The notes under the pieces are model-generated. The model searched no databases. It had not been told where the DNA came from and worked only from the letters and a program-made list of their open reading frames with translations. From Polyodon spathula (lineage: Eukaryota; Chordata; Actinopteri; Acipenseriformes; Polyodontidae), in the NCBI RefSeq assembly GCF_017654505.1, contig NC_054538.1:60137684-60201683 (forward strand): a DNA stretch of 64,000 nt, in the 5' to 3' direction. Positions 30,813 to 42,761 of the stretch are shown one piece after another (the stretch's first letter is position 1; every line of letters begins with the position of its first letter). A program made the position numbers and the translations under genes.

Positions 30813-31446
30813 TACCATCAATGGTATTGGGGAACTATACTCTGGGCTTGCAGTGTCCAGGGTGCTGTACTCCTTTGTAGTGTTAGTGCAGGTGCTCCAG
30901 GTGGTTACGCTGGCTCCTGTTGTCTCCATTTTCAAAATATTCAAAACAAAACAAACAAACAGCTCTCCGTCTTGTCAGTGTTAGCATAAGGGGCTTTACT
31001 CAGCTGCTTCCCCTTTATACTGCTAAACTCCTCCCTGTGACAAGTGTGGCACCACACTCTATCCAATTACCACACGCAACACAGCTGATCAAAATAGAGT
31101 CATTCAGCAGTTTACAGCTACGCCCTTTCCCCAAGATGGCCGACTTCCGGTTCAGTCCTACCATTGAGTCTGCCCATCCCTGTGAATGCGTACCACCAAC
31201 CTTACTTAGCGCCATTCCTGGTCAGGAGGTAGATTTGCAGATCAGATTCCTTCTCTCCCGTTCACAGTGTGTCGTGAAATCAAGTAATTGGTGGATCGAA
31301 TCCCACTGGCTGCAGTGGCTGTGGGCCCACTGGGGGCTGCATTAGCCTGGGGATAGGTCATCTAATCATGCATTTGTAGCCCCGACTATCATAGCTGGAT
31401 TCAACTATTTTGGGACCCTAAGCATTTCCATAACTGCAGCCACCCC

Positions 31447-31489
<43 letters not shown>

Positions 31490-33960
31490 TAATAATACTT
31501 GTGTAAGATGCTTCTCAGTAGAAAACACTCTAGCACCAAAGACTGTGAAGGACCGATTAATCAACTAAAGAGTTGATCGCAGAATATATTTTTTTTTACA
31601 ATTTCATCATGCTGAATTATTATTTTTTTATATCAAATAAAATCTACCAAGAGAAAATCTGCATTTTCTCCTCTTCACTCCAATCATAAGTGGGGTCAAA
31701 AAAACAGAAATTAAAAAAGGGAGGTATACACCACAAATTCCTGAAAAGACACAGGAAGGAAAGGGATATACTCGCCACTTCCAACATTCAACTTGTGAAA
31801 GGTAATTATGTAAAATTATACTGCTGGAACTGTCTTTTGTTCAGTACAGAAAAAGCAATATGGAACAGCAATGGCTACTGCAATCTAGTCTATCAAAGTC
31901 AACACAAAGACATGAGCATTATATATTTCCAACCTGACATTTTTAAATAAAACAAATCAGTAAATTTAACTAATGTAGTTGAGTGCCATACTTTTTTTTT
32001 TGCTCTACTTACAGGCATCAGATGATGCCAGCCTTACCATTCTGGGCCTCAAGGATTCATGTCTTCTGTTGATCTTCAGCTCCAGATCAGAAAGTGTGTT
32101 GCATCAGTGAGGCAATGTATGAATTGGGCATTTCAAATTGGGAAGAACAGCAGGAATTAAATAGTTAGACTTACACATTTTAGTGGAATATTATACTCAG
32201 AGGAATTAATGAAAATTCTAACTTCACAATAAAGATGTTTATTTAACAAAAGTTAAGTGATGATACTAAAATCATTTTAGTAATAGTTATTTGAATACGG
32301 TGAGAAAGAACAAAAAAAGGAGGTAAGTACTTACTTGTTTTTCAAGTGTATCACATGCATACACCCATTCACATATGGCAGGGCTATTAGAATAAGAAAG
32401 CATTTAATCAAACAAATACAATACAAACAGGCCACATAGCCCTACCCATAAGACATTCTTTGAAGACATTGAGAAACAAATATATATTTGTCAAATAAGG
32501 TATAAGAAGTTACTGGAATCCTATGAGTTCAGTTTCTAAAACAAGGTTGCAATATATAAAATGAATGACTCAACCCCACAATGACATTAACATTAGTATG
32601 ATGAACAATAAACCAAATCCATCCAATGACTCGAGCCATGCTGGACAAATCTTAACTTGTATTTTGACTCCCACCAGTTGTATGTAATGTAACAATTTCT
32701 CAATCAGGTCCAGCCCATTGCATCAGTATTTTCATGTTTCTTTGTTGTTTTTTTATTATTATTTTATTGTGAATAAAATAAGGTGTTTTTTTTTGATAAA
32801 AACACAAATCTTATATCTAACTCAAAATCTTTCCTATAGAGATCATACATATATATTTTAATGCCACTTGTGTATTAGCATGTATTATTTTACCTTCAAA
32901 TTATTATAATTTTACCTGCTAACTAAATGTATCCCTGCCTAACTACATGCACCACAAATTATATATACTGTATAGTCAGACATAACAATGCATCAGACCT
33001 GAACCCGAGCCTCTGTAGCATCAGTAGTCTTTGAAATGTCCAGAACTAAGTTCAGTTAATCCAGTTGGGTTCAGAAAATGACCACAATCCAAACCTTGCA
33101 TCCCATGCTGCAATTTGTAATCCTATTTTATTTGTACACTGGCGGTCCCAGTGACCCTGGAAATAGAGCCACTAATCCTCGTCGGTCCTCCTCTGCCCTT
33201 AGGGGGGGCTGAGCAAGGACCCTATCCAAAGGAAAATTTCAAAAGCAGGTATCAGAATTGCACACAAAACCAGTGTCCAATGATTGTAATCCTTCTTGTG
33301 ATATCTTTGCTGTTTCCCCAGATATTTTGCACTTTCTAATTACTTCCACAGCACTCAAAATGTATTCATTAGATGTTATAAGCAATGTTTTAATTTACTG
33401 CAGCAGTGATACGTTTCTGATTCCATGAAACAAGAACAATCCTTTTCCTTCTTTTACTAAAGTTTGCCAAAAGTTTAGTATTCATTGTCTAACAGTGACA
33501 AAAATGGTACTTCCCCTGTTTCTCAAGCGATTCTTTATCCACTTCTGAATAGTTTTCATGTTTCTTTTCTGCTCAGTGTCTGCGTTGTTTACTCCTGCAA
33601 TCCCCTTGCTGGAGTCCAAAAAACATGATCGGCTTTCTGCACGTTCTGTTCTCGTTCTCATTCTTGTTCTTGTTCTTGTTCTTGTTCTTTTCATTCCTGC
33701 CCAACTCAACGACTCTGTATTTTTGGTTCTGGTTTTATAGCAGTCTGTCAATTGATGCAGAATGGCACGCACCTGTAGCAATTAAAGTCTGAATCCTGGG
33801 AAAGGTACATGACTGATTATGCTCAATTATTAATTTGCAAAACAAACAAAAAGATAACCAATATGCACACATATACATTAATCAATATCTTAAATAATTA
33901 TAACAATTTACCCAAAGGTACACACACCTGCACAACAATTATAATTTATTTACCACCCCA
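30813..33960. other. Intergenic; possible older LTR pieces
   Basis: 30813-31340 is GC-richer, with CT-rich and CCCTTTATAC stretches that could belong to an older element interrupted by the gypsy insertion. A B-box-like GGATCGAATCCC lies at 31292. The remainder is AT-rich. A (TAA)n microsatellite lies at 31450-31497 and a GTTCTT repeat at 33645-33690. No gene supported. Confidence 0.4.
31450..31497. repeat. (TAA)n microsatellite
   Basis: About 15 TAA units with one interruption. Confidence 0.9.
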
Positions 33961-33985
33961 CATTATAAATTAGTCACTTGTGGTC

Positions 33986-33987
<2 letters not shown>

Positions 33988-34043
<56 letters not shown>
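33988..34043. repeat. (TAA)n tail microsatellite
   Basis: About 18 TAA units forming the 3' tail of the adjoining minus-strand LINE. Confidence 0.95.
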
Positions 34044-34044
<1 letters not shown>

Positions 34045-35330
34045 TATTTTTAATATAGTGCCTTTCACAATAAAAATGGCAGCAAAGCGCTTCACATGAA
34101 TAAAATATTGACAAATATGAATAAAAGAATGGAAGAAAAGCAATTAAAAAAATGTAAATCAAGGCAGAGAATAAAAGGAACATCATTTTAGCATAAAAAT
34201 GCTACATTATAAAAGTGTGTTTTTAATCTTGGTTTAAAAGTAATGACACTTGATGCTTCCTTTACAGAGCTAGGCAGATCATTCCAGAGTTTTGAATGCT
34301 CTACCACCTGTATTTTTTATCATGATCTGAGTGGGTATCTAGGAATACATGGTATTAAAAGATCATTTCAATACAATTGTGCAAGGCCATTTAATGCCTT
34401 AAAAGTTAAAAGCAACACCTTAAAATCTATCCTGAATTGAACTGGAAGCCAATGCAGAGATGCTAGCACGGGACTAATGTGATCTCGTCTCTTAGTCCTG
34501 GTTAAAATTCTAATGCACATGTAGTGGATTTCATCTTCTTAACTATATTAGCCAGATCCATATGACTAATCAAAGACAAAGGCTCAAAAATTTGGATCTG
34601 TGTAATGCGACTGAAGTTAACAGCAGCATAGTTTGATGACACATCTAAATTTGGTACGCTGTTGAATATTTGATTCCTAATGTCAGTAACTTGTTTGTTA
34701 AAATGATTCATGAAGTCATTACAACTTACCGATGATAGAGTGTTTGATTGGACAGACTGGAGGATTGTTTGACTTATTATTCTTGTTTATTTCAATGAGA
34801 TTTGAATACTACGCCCATCTTGCTGAGGATAGTGCATCCCTATGTTTCAAAATATTATCTTTACAAATTAAATAATGGGCCTGAAGTCTAGTACCTCTCC
34901 ATCTACGTTCTAGTTATGCATTTGTTCATACGTTAAACCTTGGGGAGAATCTTTTTATACCCACTTTCTTCATTTTGTAAGGTGCAATAGTATGCAAGGT
35001 GCTTGTTAGAATATCGTTCTAATTTTACACCAGCTCTTCAACCGATCCTGACTGAATTAAAGATGATGCGGACAATGCTTCCAAGAACTTGTCAGTAGTT
35101 GATGAATTGAGAGATTGAGATTTAATGCATGGAGCTAGGAGTTTTATAGAACTGCATATTAATACTTCAAAAATAATGGCAGAGTGATCTGAAACCGTAA
35201 GATCAATGATGGCAAAATTCTGAAATTTTAGACCACGAGAGATAACTAAATCTAGAGTATGTCTAACATGAGTAGGGTTAGTAACGTGTCGAGTGAAACC
35301 AAGGGACAAGCAATATAATTAAATCTCTTC
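33988..35330 (-). mobile_element. Internally deleted L2/CR1-type LINE
   Basis: Read on the minus strand, 35309-35025 encodes an endonuclease-domain end ('HTLDLVISRGL...VSDHS'). 34711-34502 encodes an EN-RT linker, and 34440-34240 encodes the far C-terminus ('GLAQL', 'CIPRYPLRS', 'WNDLP'). It finishes with 'AGCGCTTTGCTGCCATTTTT' and a (TAA)n tail at 33988-34043. The reverse-transcriptase core between 34240 and 34500 is missing. A non-autonomous remnant. Confidence 0.7.
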
Positions 35331-35939
35331 CAAGGAGATCTCGTTCTACATTAATATATACATTAAAAGCACCTGACACCACATACATATATAGTTTAAC
35401 CTGTAGAAGCCTGTGTGTTTACACATGATCAGTATTCAGTTGTATGGCTCAGAGACACATTAGACATCAATATGAGGACATGAAAAAGGGCGGAACTCGG
35501 GGAACTCAACACCATGTCCCTCAATTACTGAATGTATTCCAAAGTGACCCAGGAAGTGCAAGATAAACCCCATTCACACTTGTGATTTGAGGTCCTTTTT
35601 GTCATATGTGAACGCTCCAAAAAAGAAGAGGCAGCCCAGGGCCGGCCCAGATTTAGGCCACCGTTTCAATGTGGCCCAGGACTTGCAATACGAGACCAGG
35701 GCAGGCCTTTAGGGCCAGCTTTTCGTATCACATTACCAGTGTGGTTACGTAGCTCAAGTCTAAAAGCACGGATTGCAATCTAAGATGTCTTTAATGTAGT
35801 GGACTACCAGATGCCATATTGTCAAATTAAAATACATCTTTGCTAAAACAGGAGTTCCAAGTCTGTCCTGACTACCACTTTGGAAATGCTGCTCTACAGT
35901 ATCCAATTATTTTACATTTTGTAATGGAAAATACAACAG

Positions 35940-36014
<75 letters not shown>

Positions 36015-37690
36015 GCATTTTTTTTGATCATGTGTATAATGCTCAGTAATATCTGGTGTGAAAGGCCCTTGCGGGTATATGAAGGGATGTGGCAAAGCAA
36101 TCGATTCCTTTGTATGGTTATGAAAGGACCGATGAAGGGGTACTGTGTTATAAGAAAACCGTGAGTTTTTGTGTGTTGTTTTGTTCAAGGAGAATGGAAA
36201 TCTGCATTTCTGTATAGATGAGCTAGGGTATTTGGTGTGGTTTAACCTAAATATATTATTCTATTTCCAAACAGGTTTAGATAATCAAAGTGAAACAATT
36301 CAATATTATTAAACAAAGCTCAATGTCATGCCAATGGTAGCTCATAAAAGGTTTCTGACCATAAGATTTTAGGTGCTAACTAGTTTCTGGTATCATCTCT
36401 TAAGTTCACCCCCCTGGTTTTTGTATTTAGTTACCTGAACATTGTTAAGTAGTTTTGATGTAGGATGAGGGAAATGATGGGAGGGGGACTCTGGTTTTAG
36501 ATTTACCAATACTACCTTTATTAAGCGTTACAGATTGTTGTTATTCACTATGACAAACAGTTAAGAACATTGTTAGTGGAAGTGCTGAAACCTAGCTGTC
36601 AAAACATGTCGTGCATCATCTGATTTGAAATACACATTGTATTGGTTTGTAAATTAATAACAAATTTATTGTATTTTTTTGTATAAGAGCCCGAAACACT
36701 TTCTACAATTCAGTTTCTAGAATGCAAAAATCTAAATCCACTAGAAGCAGAAAAAGTTGCAGTAAAAATGGATGGCCTAACAATTGTGATGGATTCTGCA
36801 GATATTGATGCAACTGGCTGTGGGCTGCTTATTTTGTATTGTATTTTATTTTTGGCATTGAATATCCCAAAGGTACTGCACACACACACTGTCATTTATG
36901 GAGAAACACTGGCTGAACATAAATGAAAAACAAAACGGCAATACCGGTTTTACAAATGTTATATATGGAAGCGCAACACCAAAACAGCAAGCTGCAGATC
37001 AGATTTTAACCCGCATTCTTTATCAGAAAAAACTAAGTAAAAAAACAAAGTGCAACGTTTCGTCCAGACGGCCTTCATGATGTAGTTTGCTGTTCCATCT
37101 GTACAATTTTGATCAGTGCTGGGATATTTGGGAGACTGATCCCAAGAACAAATTAAAACTACAAAAATATTGTTGAAGAGTTCAACAAGCTTTTTAAATT
37201 GATGACTAATTTTAATTGAAGCCTATTTTATTTTGTTTTACTGGACTCAGACAGACAAATGCTACGGCAGCAGCAACACTCTGACCCCTATGGCTTTACA
37301 GGAGCCTTGATCTGTAATATCAGGAGGTTTTTATTCCTGATGCTCCACTGCCCCACACCCACCTGTCTATTTGGAGCTTATTTACATAAATACATTATTT
37401 ACATGGGTGGGAGGGAACGTTTGGGCTCAGCTGGCTTCTGTTACTCACCAGACGGCCCGCTCCACCTAGCTGGCCCCAACATTGACCCTTACTCCTCTGC
37501 TTCTGTGCGTGGGCACTCGGCATGAGTTGAGCATAACATACAGTTCATCTCAGCTGCATAAGTCAATAAAATTAAATGTAGGTACTTACATTACTGGCAA
37601 ATTTGTTGATTCGTCAGTTCGTTTTCTTTTTACTAAATTTGTCGGGACATAACTAATGCGTAAGACACAAATATAGCTACGGTTTACTGC
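35331..37690. other. Intergenic, no gene seen
   Basis: A (TA)n array lies at 35943-36011. 'GCAACGTTTCGTCCAGACGG' near 37052 resembles a segment common in fish interspersed repeats. 37255-37530 is GC-richer and probably an unidentified repeat. No exon motifs. Confidence 0.4.
35943..36011. repeat. (TA)n microsatellite
   Basis: About 34 TA units. Confidence 0.95.
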
Positions 37691-37711
37691 AAAGTTGGCT
37701 AAACATTCTGT

Positions 37712-37940
37712 ATTATTATATTTTTTAGCAGACGCTCTTATCGAGGGCGACTTACAATTGTTACAAGATATCACGTTATATTTACATACAATTACCCATT
37801 TATACAGTTGGGTTTTTACTGGAGCAATCTCGGTAAAGTATCTTGCTTGTTCATGGGCACAACAGCAGTGTCCCTCGACCCTCCAGCTAGGAGTCCAGAG
37901 TCTTAACCACTTTCAATTTTGCCTAATTGAGATTTGCTAT
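37712..37940 (-). mobile_element. SINE-like fragment, reversed
   Basis: 'TTTTAGCAGACGCTCTTATC' plus 'GAGGGCGACTTACAA' is the reverse complement of the V-SINE/L2-type tail. The following 'TTGCTTGTTCATGGGCACAA' and 'AGTCTTAACCAC' are reversed body and tRNA-like head segments. Confidence 0.6.
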
Positions 37941-38914
37941 TGTAGTGTGCTACTCTAACTCCACCAGCAAAATAGGAACTTGGTAGCAAAATTATTAAGA
38001 TGATTGAATAACAAGTCAATTTTATGAAGGGGCACAAAAAATGAAAAACTACATTTTAGATTTCAATTCTGTTAAATTGTAATATAAAGATTATTAGAAA
38101 AAAATATATAAATATTCAGTACCTGCTACATATGTTACAGCAAAAAAAAAAAAAAAAAAAAACCCTTTATGGATAATGGTTACTCCAAACTATTGTTTAT
38201 TATTTAACAGTATAGCAAATGTTCAAATGATTTTATGATTCTTTAAGAGTGCAGTAGATCTTTTTTTTATATTTAGTTTCTGTTGGTCTATTTCTTTACC
38301 TGTATATATCCAGTGGAAATAAACTAACTAATGAGTTTAAATGGTCTTAGAACGCACCAATAAAAATGTTGTATCGGGGGGCGGACAATCAATTAATGTA
38401 CGTCGGATGGTACATGACTTATTCTTCAACCTCAATGGCAGACGTGTGGGTGCCTTGCAACCCAACTACCAGTGACATTTATTGGCAAGGGGATAATTCA
38501 ATAATAAATTGATACCTGTTCGCATAATCCTTTGTAGCAGTGGAACTGCATCGTCAAAATTGTTTTGAAAAAACTTAATGACACCTAAGGAGGAATTCAT
38601 TATAACATGTTTACTATACTGTCAATGATATGGGGTTTACAATTAAATCAAAATGTTGAACATCTATTTATATTCTAAGAAAAAGAATTATGTACTCCTA
38701 TTCAGTCTTCATCCATTGATATACGAATAATATATATAACATATATTTATATATACCTATCAATCTGTTATGTTGGGTAGTATACCAATACTATAAGTAT
38801 AACCATATGATCAATGGTTGATTAAGGCTGTCCCATTATTAATTACAGTGTTAAAGACATCTTGACATTGTAATGCAATATTCAGTCTTGCGACCTAGGA
38901 TCTCTAGAGACCCA

Positions 38915-38953
<39 letters not shown>

Positions 38954-39449
38954 ATATATATATAGATATATGTATATATATGTATAAATATATATACATG
39001 TATATAATATGTAAAGTATTTGCACATTAACACTCATACATTTCAGTAAACTGTGATATAATCTCATGTATAAAAACAATATATAATAACTATATACTGT
39101 AAACCATACAATTGGAGGCTAATTACAGAAGCGTTGATTTAAATTTCAGAAGGTCATTGTGAAACAAGTTTAAAATGCAAGTTGTAAGAAGCTGGGTGGA
39201 GCAAGTTACTTCATAACACATTGTTCTCTGCTTAATGTTATAGTTTTATGACAGGGAACGTAGAGCAGTCGTGAGCTGCTAAAGTCGAGTATGTCTGCAA
39301 CTGGTGAAGGATTATGTGTCAATCTGGTTAAAATTTGACTTGGATTTATATGTGTTTCTACGTTTTTGTCCCATGGGGACCACGTCACAGTATCTCTTTA
39401 AGCAAGGGAGCCAGATCAAACCCATCCAATAGGCCTACCTTAAATAACA
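37941..39449. other. CNRIP1 5' flank
   Basis: AT-rich, with an A22 run at 38141-38162 and TA-rich repeat at 38915-38998. The last 60 bp before the start codon contain ATCCAATAGG, a possible CCAAT box. No other gene seen. Confidence 0.45.
38915..38998. repeat. TA-rich microsatellite
   Basis: Tandem TA with occasional TC/AG/GT interruptions. Confidence 0.9.
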
Positions 39450-39580
39450 ATGGGGGACATTACTCAATTAATAAAAATTGCAGTTTCTCTGAAAATACAA
39501 CCCAATAACGGCCCGGTGTTTTTCAAAGTAGACGGGCAGAGATTCGGTCAGAACAGGACGATAAAATTGCTAACGGGATC
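39450..39580 (+). pseudogene. cnrip1: CNRIP1 exon 1, 5' part
   Basis: Encodes '[20 protein letters not shown]' through '[19 protein letters not shown]', clearly the CNRIP1 N-terminus. It is interrupted at 39580/39581 by the LTR element after target site GGATC. Reading through into the LTR adds 18 foreign residues before a stop at 39636. Confidence 0.93.
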
Positions 39581-39994
39581 TGTGGCAGGCTGGCGAGTGG
39601 ATAGAGGCCCAGAGACAGACTGCAGTTCAAAAAAATAACTATTTTATTATAAATAAACAAAAATAAAGTGTACAAGGGCAAAATAACAGATACTCAAACA
39701 CAAATAAAGCAAAAACAAAACTCACAAAAATAAAGTTTCCAGGCTGGGCAATGCCTTCACTGGATTTAGAAAATTCAAAAACCACAAAACAAACACCAAC
39801 CTGCTTCCTCAGCTCCCTCTCTCCAAATGAGAAGCAGAGGCCTCCTTTTATATCAGGTGGCTGGGCGCTGATTGATCGTTAATCAACCTAATCAACTAAT
39901 CAACCCCAGCCACCTGAACATAATAAACCCAGGCAGGTAGGGGAAGTTAACCCCATCCCTGCCAATTTAAAGGGCAGAGCTTTGCTCTGCCACA
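39581..39994 (-). repeat. 3' LTR of the zinc-knuckle element
   Basis: 414 bp. On the minus strand it carries TTTATATAAAAGGAGGCC-like promoter sequence and A/T-rich polyadenylation-type sequence. It lies within CNRIP1 exon 1. Confidence 0.92.
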
Positions 39995-40005
39995 CACCTC
40001 CCCCC
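39995..40005 (-). promoter_or_regulatory. Polypurine tract of the zinc-knuckle element
   Basis: Minus-strand GGGGGGAGGTG directly adjoins the 3' LTR. Confidence 0.6.
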
Positions 40006-40199
40006 ATGTACAACGTACACTGGCCGCAATCGGCCAACTCCCCCCTTCCCCCCACCCTCCCCACCCCCCTCCCCCCAAGAGTCCAATTATGTCCCTTGGG
40101 TGGGCTGTTATGGTGGGTGGTGGTGGGCGGGGTTGATGTCGGAGCCCCCAAGCCTTCTTTGGTTGAGGGGGCCCCGAATCTCCAAGGTAGCACGGCGAC

Positions 40200-42150
40200 G
40201 GCGGCCCGGGTCCCTCTGGTGGGGAGAGGCGGCGACGGCGGCCCGGCTCCCTCTGGTGGCGGAGGCGGCGACGGCGGCCCGGCTCCCTCTGGTGGCGGAG
40301 GCGGCGACGGCGGCCCGGCTCCCTCTGGTGGCGGAGGCGGCGACGGCGGCCCGGCTCCCTCTGGTGGCGGAGGCGGCGACGGCGGCCCGGCTCCCTCTGG
40401 TGGCGGAGGCGGCGACGGCGGCCCGGCTCCCTCTGGTGGCGGAGGCGGCGACGGCGGCCCGGCTCCCTCTGGTGGCGGAGGCGGCGACGGCGGCCCGGCT
40501 CCCTCTGGTGGCGGAGGCGGCGACGGCGGCCCGGCTCCCTCTGGTGGCGGAGGCGGCGAGGCCCGGCTCCCTCTGGTGGCGGAGGCGGCGGCCCGGCTCC
40601 CTCTGGTGGCGGAGGCGGCGGCCCGGCTCCCTCTGGTGGCGGAGGCGGCGGCCCGGCTCCCTGGTGGCTGGTGGCGGAGGCGGCGGCCCGGCTCCCTCTG
40701 CTCTGAGAGCGGCGGCGGTGGCTCCTCCCTCTCGGGCTCTGAGAGCGGCGGCGGCGGCTCCTCCCTCTCGGGCTCTGAGAGCGGCGGCGGTGGCTCCTCC
40801 CTCTCGGGCTCTGAGAGCGGCGACGGTGGCTCCTCCCTCTCGGGCTCTGAGAGCGGCGGCGGTGGCTCCTCCCTCTCGGGCTCTGAGAGCGGCGACGGTG
40901 GCTCCTCCCTCTCGGGCTCTGAGAGCGGCGGCGGCTCCTCCCTCTCGGGCTCTGAGAGCGGCGGCGGCTCCTCCTCCCTCTCTGGCTCTGGGAGCGACGG
41001 CAGATCCTCCTCCCTCTCTGGCTCTGGGAGCGACGGCAGATCCTCCTCCCTCTCTGGCTCTGGGAGCGACGGCAGCTCCTCACCCCTCTCTGGCTCTGGG
41101 AGCGACGGCAGCTCCTCCTCCCTCTCTGGCTCTGGGAGCGACGGCAGATCCTCCTCCCTCTCTGGCTCTGGGAGCGACGGCAGCTCCTCACCCCTCTCTG
41201 GCTCTGGGAGCGACGGCAGATCCTCTCCTCCCTCTCTGGCTCTGGGAGCGACGGCAGCTCCTCCTCCCTCTCTGGCTCTGGGAGCGACAGCAGATCCTCC
41301 TCCCTCTCTGGCTCTGGGAGCGACGGCAGCTCCTCACCCCTCTCTGGCTCTGGGAGCGACGGCAGATCCTCCTCCCTCTCTGGCTCTGGGAGCGACGGCA
41401 GATCCTCCTCCCTCTCTGGCTCTGGGAGCTGGGACGGCGGCAGATCCTCCTCCCTCTCTGGCTCTGGGAGCGACGGCAGATCCTCCTCCCTCTCTGGCTC
41501 TGGGAGCGACGGCAGATCCTCCTCCCTCTCTGGCTCTGGGAGCGACGGCGGCTCCTCCTCCCTCTCTGGCTCTGGGAGCGACAGCAGATCCTCCTCCCTC
41601 TCTGGCTCTGGGAGCGACGGAGGCTCCTCCTCCCTCTCTGGCTCTGGGAGCGACGGCAGATCCTCCTCCCTCTCTGGCTCTGGGAGCGACGGCAGATCCT
41701 CCTCCCTCTCTGGCTCTGGGAGCGACGGCAGCTCCTCCTCCCTCTCTGGCTCTGGGAGCGACAGCAGATCCTCCTCCCTCTCTGGCTCTGGGAGCGACGG
41801 CAGCTCCTCACTCCCTCTCTGGCTCTGGGAGCGACGGCAGCTCCTCCTCCCTCTCTGGCTCTGGGAGCGACAGCAGATCCTCCTCCCTCTCTGGCTCTGG
41901 GAGCGACGGCGGCTCCTCACCCCTCTCTGGCTCTGGGGACGACGGCGGCTCCTCACCCCTCTCTGGCTCTGGGGGACGACGGCGGCTCCTCACCCCTCTC
42001 TGGCTCTGGGAGCGACGGCGGCTCCTCACCCCTCTCTGGCTCTGGGAGCGACGGCAGCTCCTCGCCCCTCTCTGGCTCTGGGAGCGACGGCAGCTCCTCG
42101 CCCCTCTCTGGCTCCCGGGAAGGCGGCTCACCCCTCTCTGGCTCTCGGGA
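40200..42150 (-). repeat. GC-rich 36-bp-period minisatellite
   Basis: Three homogenised blocks. 40220-40560 has about nine 36-bp units (plus strand 'GGCGGAGGCGGCGACGGCGG...') followed by about four 30-bp units. 40700-40980 has about seven units with 'CTCCCTCTCGGGCTCTGAGA'. 40980-42110 has about thirty with 'CTCCCTCTCTGGCTCTGGGA'. In the element's sense strand each unit is 12 codons, for example SLPEPEREEDLP. Occasional indels shift frame, but no frame meets many stops. Confidence 0.92.
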
Positions 42151-42678
42151 AGGCGGCTCACCTCTCTTTATTGGAGTGACCGGTGGATCTCCCATGTCTA
42201 CCGCCAGGTAATTAACCACCATGAGGGCAACCTCTGGGAAGGAGGCCGGGTGGTGTTGTTCCTCCCACTGTTCCCACCTCTCCCCATCTCGACGCCACAG
42301 CGTGTTGATAACTATGGGGAGATCGTGGACGAGGTCTGCCTCAGGGTGCATCAACCAGTCCCAGATCTCCTGGGACGGTGGTGAAGGTGGTGGTGCTGGA
42401 GGTAGTGGGGTGGCCCCTGATGCCCGGGGTGAACACGGCACCTCTTCCTGGGCCTGGTTGTAGGGGCATCCTGCCCAGTTGTGGCCGTCCTCCTCACACC
42501 GGCCACACCAGTTTGCCGGTGGCACGTCTGGGCAGGACCGCCAACGATGGTCCTCCTTCCCACACCAGGAACACCAGGGGAAGAGGCTGGCCGGGTCCTC
42601 CAGCGGTGGCTGCAGCAGCTTACATTTCTTCAGCTGCTGCTTTTCCTGCCTTTTCCACTGTCTGCTCTTCTTTCCCAT
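41953..42678 (-). CDS. Double CCHC zinc-knuckle, Pro/Glu-repeat protein of LTR element
   Basis: ATG at 42678 (an in-frame TTG lies upstream in the A run). A lysine-rich start 'MGKKSRQWKRQEKQQ' is followed by two exact CX2CX4HX4C knuckles, 'CSWCGKEDHRWRSC' and 'CGRCEEDGHNWAGC'. Next come a proline stretch, a unique 'IWDWLMHPEADLVHDLPIV' / 'WRRDGERWEQWEEQHH' region, then 'REPERGEEPPSLPEPE' repeats. The frame closes at 41953 because of an indel in the repeat array; other frames stay open to 39947. By position and knuckles it is Gag-nucleocapsid-like, presumably binding the element's RNA. No capsid domain was recognised. Confidence 0.75.
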   Translation of the reverse strand: MGKKSRQWKRQEKQQLKKCKLLQPPLEDPASLFPWCSWCGKEDHRWRSCPDVPPANWCGRCEEDGHNWAGCPYNQAQEEVPCSPRASGATPLPPAPPPSPPSQEIWDWLMHPEADLVHDLPIVINTLWRRDGERWEQWEEQHHPASFPEVALMVVNYLAVDMGDPPVTPIKRGEPPSREPERGEPPSREPERGEELPSLPEPERGEELPSLPEPERGEEPPSLPEPERGEEPPSSPRAREG

Positions 42679-42742
42679 TTTTTTTTTTTTCAAAAAAAAA
42701 AATAAATAAATAAATACTGCTCTGAGCCTCTAGGTGGCGCTA

Positions 42743-42759
42743 TCCCACTTCTGACACCA
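42743..42759 (-). promoter_or_regulatory. Primer-binding site, tRNA-Leu type
   Basis: Minus strand TGGTGTCAGAAGTGGGA, 17 bases complementary to a tRNA-Leu 3' end, two bases inside the 5' LTR. It is the same primer as in the Gmr1-like element. Confidence 0.85.
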
Positions 42760-42761
42760 AA

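Noticed and set aside
40220..42110. Regular 36-bp periodicity as a CRISPR array
   Set aside because: There are no unique spacers. Units are contiguous tandem repeats in a eukaryotic LTR element.
39947..42384. Very long ORFs (669 aa minus strand; 800 and 703 aa plus strand) as host genes
   Set aside because: They are the GC-rich 36-bp minisatellite read in several frames inside an LTR element. Only the zinc-knuckle segment has family motifs.
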